64,000 nucleotides of DNA, from assembly GCA_009760855.2 (NCBI GenBank), contig WPIO01000002.1, forward strand, positions 11,758,001 through 11,822,000, in the 5' to 3' direction. The stretch comes from Cristatella mucedo. Taxonomy: Eukaryota; Bryozoa; Phylactolaemata; Cristatellidae. The stretch's first letter is position 1, and the number at the start of each line of letters is the position of its first letter. The translations under genes and the position numbers were made by a program. The notes under the pieces are model-generated. The model did no database searches and was not told the DNA's origin. It saw only the letters and a program-made list of their open reading frames with translations. Positions 59,301-64,000 of this stretch are shown here, piece after piece.

Positions 59301-60325
59301 TTCGATGCATTACATATCATTTAAAATTAAGGACTCGCACACAATTCTCACTCGAACCCAGAGCTCATTTTCTTGTGCTGCGTGTGCTGAAAAAAGAGTT
59401 GCTGTAACTTCTGCATTTCTTTATCGTCTCTCTAAGGCAATACATTTCGTCTATTTTTCTTTCCATAACTAAGTTAATATCTTCTTTGCATGGAATCGGA
59501 TATTTAAACTGGTAGTTTCTGCACAGCAACAAAGCAACGACTTTTCTTGAATGTTTACTCGATTTTATTGTTTATGATGCAATATAGATAAAAAGTATTA
59601 TCTTGGGTAGGATTAGTATTTTGACGTACAAATAATTTTTTGGGAAGAAAGCCTTCAATGCTAGTCACCGTGATCGGCTGTTGCCCCCTATCAGCGACCG
59701 CTTACAGTGCTGACTGGCAGGTCTTACTAGCCGAACGGTTCTCTCGTGAATGGATAGCTATAGCTTAATATATTCAGGACTACCTACAGAATACGCAAGA
59801 ATTAACCGTTGGGAATTAATATTTCCGTAAGTTTCGTACTAAAATCCAAGAATTTTGGTCTCTAGCGTCCTTTGCAATAAAAGCTGCTGTGGCTCTCTCA
59901 TGATCGTAGGAACAAAGCGAATTCGACTTACTCACACTGACCCAAAAGGTCCATTGTAGCATGTCTCCTTTACTTAGCTCAACTTCAGCAACAAGATGAG
60001 CCACCTTGTGACCACAAGTACTCTCGTAAAAAATAAATTAGTTATAATTCTGTCCCTTACAGGCTCTTGCAAAAGCTTTCGTTCTCCGGTTCCTAAACAT
60101 TCGACGCGACCTCCGCGATCTTACGCAGCAGCAGCAGCACGCCACAGCGAGCTGCCGACAGCATGTGGCATTTATTTCGAGGCTATTATGCGATTATTTA
60201 TGCGATTTCGATTTTATTTGTGTCATTTCGATGCTACCAGCGCTTCTACTTCTACGCTACGGCAGGGGGGGGGGAAATAATTGAGCTTTTTAGCGCTTGT
60301 TTGTTCCCGAAAAGGGTCTCATAGC
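59301..60325. other. No recognised gene
   Basis: AT-rich sequence with no domain seen. A short CAG run lies at about 60128-60138 and a G run at 60265-60275. The boundary between ordinary genomic sequence and the plasmid-like segment must lie within this stretch or just before 60326; I see no clear junction repeat. Confidence 0.4.
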
Positions 60326-62968
60326 TTAAGCCATGAAGACTCCCATTGTCACAATATTTGTGTACGTAAACTTCAACTTAGCCATAAGCTCTTCCACCCT
60401 CATATAACCGCCCACCTGTTTTGATAGATCTCGGATGATGTGTGAAAGAGCTTTCTGCTTGTTATAAATTTTAACGAATATTTCTGCTGCAATATCAATT
60501 AATTGTGCCAAATTAGCATTATGAGATATTAACAAAGCATCATGAATTGTAAACATGCTGAACTTCTTGTACCGGTTGACAATTAGCTGTAGGTACGGCG
60601 TGTCTAGCGAATGAATGATATTTACGAAAGTTGGTAGCTTGATTTTCTGTGAATCCACCTTATCTGTGGCTACGTTGTAGGTAGTATGTAAGGTGTTGTT
60701 GTTAAATCTCAACTTGATCGGACGGTTTTCTCTTTCATCATCAAATCAGGTCAACTTTGAAATCTGAAAGATCACCCCAAAGGTTCAGGTTAGACGTCCT
60801 CCACTATCTTTCACTAACTGATGCATCGCTGCCATCAACGCTAGTTCTCTGCTTAAAACCTTCGTAGCCATATCAATAATTACTTGAGTGAAGATTTTAA
60901 GGTGTGTCACGTGTCACATTTAATCCCCTTCTTTTGAGTTCATCTCGAATGTACTGGCTTGTGGTATACGGGGTGGCTGCATAAACTATGACTTTGACTG
61001 GTCGTTTAACGACTTGTCGTAACAGTTTCAAGGTTTCTATTTTCTTCTCTTCCTCTAGGGAGAGAACTGTTAGGACTTCTTGTGCTCACTGCATATGTCT
61101 GTGGTGTAACACCACATTCATAGCTATGCGTGCAATCTTGGTGTATAAGCCTTCTTCTCCTCCTGGGAGAATGCCTACCGCCATCATATTTTCTTCATTG
61201 TTCACTAAGGTTGATGTATGTTGTACTGCGTTGTTCTTCATGTCAAGCTGGTTAGGCATTGAAGTTTCTAACTTCTTGTTCTCCCATAGCCTTGTTAGTT
61301 CTAGGAGTCGCGCCAATAATCGGAAGTCTGTCTTGTTTGATTGAGCCTCACGTAATCCAGTAATTAAGTCTAAAATCGTGGTGTCTTCGTTAAAGGCTAG
61401 ATTGAATTGGCGGGCAATCGAGATAAAATATGTGGCATTATTTCATAAGATTGACGTTCCTGCAGCCTTTTGAACTTTGGGCAAATCAAATAATCCAACT
61501 TGAGAATCTTCTAGGTGGAATAAAGGTCACTTCGGCCCTATATGACTGCATAGGGTTAGCATGGGATATACTCGACCTCGATCATCAATTATATGATTAT
61601 TATAATAATAAGTTTTTTTAGGAGAGATTTCTACTATAGTTTTTAGATTAGCTAAGCAGGTAAATGCTGTTTTTGTTTCGATCACCCCAGATTCATAATC
61701 AGTCTTGGTAGTCCAGCCTATCAGCTTGATAAGCTCAGTGTGTCGTTCCACATTAGCCGCCATAGGCAACAGCATCCCTATGATTCAGTTGTAGTATCTA
61801 GGAGAAAGATAAACCTTAGCGGCATTTATTTTATTCAGCTGAGTTACTTTATCTTTTCAATTTAATAAAGGATTATCGATTCCTTTCACATGTTCTAAAA
61901 CTTTCGGCCCTAGACTTACCTTATTAAGCATATATTGAGTTAGAATGACATTGAACATCACTGAATGTTCTAGCGTTAACCCTCAGTTCTTGCCTCTGTA
62001 GGTGTACTCAGCTCTCTGAGAACCAAACACTGGTTTGCCCCCTTGGTTTAGCACGATAAGCCCTGCGTCTGTCATTAAGATGATAGCCGCGAAGACGGTC
62101 GTCACAGCTAGTTTGATGCCTCGGACATCTGTAGCTCGGACTCTAAGTTGCTTACCGAAATGATGAGCTCATGTATGAGTGTCAAATGTGATTGAACCTT
62201 TTCACATGTCTCACATAGAGTTCACTAAACATCTCATGAAGTGTTTCAGTAACTGCGCTTCCGTCATGGCACACTTCAGTTCCTTTAAGTATTCTTAGTC
62301 AATGTATTTAAGAATATCTCTTTTGAGAATGCTCTCTTGAATAAGCTTCAGGAATGTCTCTAGCGCGGGTAACTCCCTTTGCACGATCTGATTTATGATG
62401 TTGATTATTGTAGGTATAGATGCTATAGTCTCCTGAAGGCATTCATTGAGTTCCTCGATACGACTTTTCAGAGCCTCAATCTTAGGCATGTGGTGGTACT
62501 GATGAGCTGTCTTGCAGTTATTTTTTAAGAGCATCCATATTTTCATGCTGGGCTGTTATAGGATATCTTTTATATTGGGTTATGAAAATAATTGAACTAC
62601 AATTAACTGAATTATCATACTGCTCTGTGAGGATTTCATTTTGTTCTAGAATATAAGCTTTGAGTTTATTTGTGTTGAATCCAAGTCAGTTGGAACCTTT
62701 CTGGGTGGTGATGGTCGCATAATGATTATTCCCAATATCTTGCAGAATGATTGATATTCGTTTGAAGTTTCGATATCTATCAAAGTTATTTGTGTTCAGC
62801 TGTACAGTTTTAGTAAGGTGGGTTCAGACATTGTCTAGGAGTTCACCCAATTTCCTTATAGGTACAGAAATGGATACAGCGTTCCGTTCAGAATTGAAAT
62901 CTTGGTGTAGATCGTTGGTAAATAATCCTACTCCTCCCTGCTTAGGGGGTTAAGGCTGAACTACGCAT
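60326..62968 (-). pseudogene. Single-subunit (T7/mitochondrial-type) RNA polymerase, TGA read as Trp
   Basis: About 880 codons on the - strand, the length of T7-type RNA polymerases. Motifs in order are DDRGRVYP (about 61563-61586, the DxxGR motif), QLDMKNNAVQH (palm Asp, where DxxxSGxQH is usual), KRPVKVIVYAATPY (fingers Lys helix), IIHSLDTPYL, and TIHDALLIS (second palm Asp). Thirteen in-frame TGA codons (for example at 62824, 62211, 62202, 62169, 61983, 61857, 61785, 61527, 61443 and 61086) fall inside the continuous frame. The enzyme would transcribe a linear mitochondrial plasmid. Lesions are an extra C in a C run (62945-62949) just after the ATG at 62968, an extra A in an A run (62521-62526), a TAA at 62295-62297 and a 7-bp tandem duplication (60904-60917). 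It sits about 130 bp downstream of the polymerase B remnant, same strand. Confidence 0.85.
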
Positions 62969-62974
62969 GATAGC

Positions 62975-63075
62975 TATCGCAGTTTCTGGGTTGGATGTGA
63001 GTTAAATGGTGAGTAGCAGTCTTGCAGATGCCTCGTAAGTCAGAGGTTCAGTTCTCATAACCTCCCCCTTTAGGA
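62975..63075 (+). other. Spacer with tRNA-like sequence
   Basis: The spacer between the two plasmid-type genes has on the + strand GGGTTGG, then GCAGTCTTGC..GTAAG and AGAGGTTCAGTTCTC before ATAACCTCC, reminiscent of a tRNA order (acceptor, anticodon arm, T arm). Pairing is imperfect: the anticodon-like loop would have nine bases and the T stem is weak. A decayed mitochondrial tRNA or chance are both possible. Confidence 0.2.
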
Positions 63076-63101
63076 TTCATCGTCGTTTTGTGCCCTTCAG
63101 A

Positions 63102-63770
63102 CTATAGGTCTTTACCACACTCTCCTGTACGGAAATCCCCGAACCTTGTTCTCGAGGCAATCTTTTGAAAGCTAACTTGATTCTCGAATACTAGCTGGCC
63201 TCTTTCAAGCTTAAGTCTTTTGAGTACGGGATGTATGTATTCCCTAGTTGCTGTTGACACACCTTTTGCCTTGAAGATTTTCTTACCTCCTACTTCTTCA
63301 TAATAATACATCTTTGGAGCTACAAAAAGAGCGTTAATAAATTCATTCATAGAGGTTCGTCTAGGTCAAGTAAACTCTCCTAATGGAGTTCCTTCAGGAT
63401 TGTTAGGCATACAGGCAAAGATTCTGTCTGTATCTACGTACAACATTACTCGCCCGGCATTCATGACATCTAACATCATTTGATATAAGATACATCGGGC
63501 GTACCTAGTAATCGATGCGGCTATTTCTATATTAGTATCCTTGCCGATGAGCTGAGAATTAGCTTTGTAAAAGGCATGCTTTGGCAAATCTCGACTAACT
63601 TCTCTAGTTTCAGCAGGTGTGGTACCACCGCGTTGAGCTCCTCAGTGACAGGTAAAACTGCCTTAACTTTGTATAAGCTTTCTAGTAGGTCTAGCCCCTC
63701 CTGTCGCTTCTCGCTGTCAGTCCATCCCCTGCATGAGCTTTGCTTCCTACTTTCTCGTTATTTCTTGATA
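63102..63770 (-). pseudogene. Family-B DNA polymerase fragment (plasmid type), TGA read as Trp
   Basis: The C-terminal part lies in one - strand frame (63587-63102): NSQLIGKDTNIEIAASITRY, then YVDTDRIF (the catalytic YxDTDS box with Ser replaced by Arg), then GEFT, an in-frame TGA (63366-63368), PRRTSMNEFINALFVAPKMY and KKIFKAKGVSTATREY, ending at TAG. The TGA is bridged as Trp. Another frame upstream (about 63770-63590) reads LLKLEKLVEICQSMPFTKLI, like the segment after the exonuclease domain. Only about 220 of the 700-1000 residues expected remain, and the region with the first palm motif is missing, so this is a deleted copy. The function in a plasmid would be protein-primed replication. 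Confidence 0.8.
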
Positions 63771-63990
63771 GTCGCTAACTGGCCACAGAATGAGCATTGA
63801 AAGTCACTTACGCTCGGAGTGAGCTATGCGAAACTCTCAATGTAATAACCGCATAGTTGTAATAGCTGCTTGGGATCACAGACTGCATGCATCGCTTGCA
63901 AGCATGTGATTGAATGCGTGAATACATATACATTAGTTACGGTGAACGGCTCGGTGAGTTAATACAGTTGGGCACACTTGTTCCATTGCA
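63771..63990. other. Window edge, nothing recognised
   Basis: No continuation of the polymerase frame and no inverted terminal repeat is visible before the sequence ends. Confidence 0.4.
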
Positions 63991-64000
63991 AGTCGGCTTC

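Noticed and set aside
63576-63800. 74-codon + strand open frame opposite the DNA polymerase
   Set aside because: It is a shadow of the polymerase coding frame on the other strand.

Overview
The window is animal nuclear DNA from an invertebrate whose group I cannot fix. It has spliced genes with GT/AG introns, dense decayed CR1/L2-type LINEs, tRNA-derived SINEs, pogo/Tigger DNA transposons and many microsatellites. All translations and splice calls were made by eye.

Layout. Positions 1-24840 hold no recognisable host gene. They carry LINE 3' ends, SINEs, a nearly complete 2.05 kb pogo/Tigger element (7948-9998), long CT and GA microsatellites, and a composite of LINE, SINE and LINE copies (21862-24838). 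Positions 25185-53080 on the + strand hold the one clear host gene: an inhibitor-of-apoptosis protein (IAP). Eight exons join in frame into 598 codons encoding three BIR domains, a UBA-like segment and a C-terminal RING, which is the XIAP architecture. Its introns total about 26 kb and are full of LINE pieces. A Tigger-like MITE (53387-54052), a well-preserved LINE 3' half (54257-55196, - strand), SINEs and an eroded full-length LINE (56878-59300, - strand) follow the gene.

Positions 60326 to about 63770 on the - strand are quite different. They encode a phage/mitochondrial-type single-subunit RNA polymerase and, upstream of it, a broken family-B DNA polymerase. In the RNA polymerase 13 in-frame TGA codons fall where the frame simply continues, so TGA is read as Trp, while the IAP uses TGA as its stop. 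This pair of genes and this code are what an invertron-type linear mitochondrial plasmid carries. The simplest reading is a nuclear copy of such a plasmid, with an assembly join as the alternative. The reading frame has few lesions, so the copy looks young.

The repeats also interact. SINE family 1 ends in the same hairpin plus (ATT)n tail as LINE family A, which points to mobilisation by that LINE. The IAP works alone here: its BIR domains would bind caspases or their regulators, and its RING would provide ubiquitin-ligase activity.
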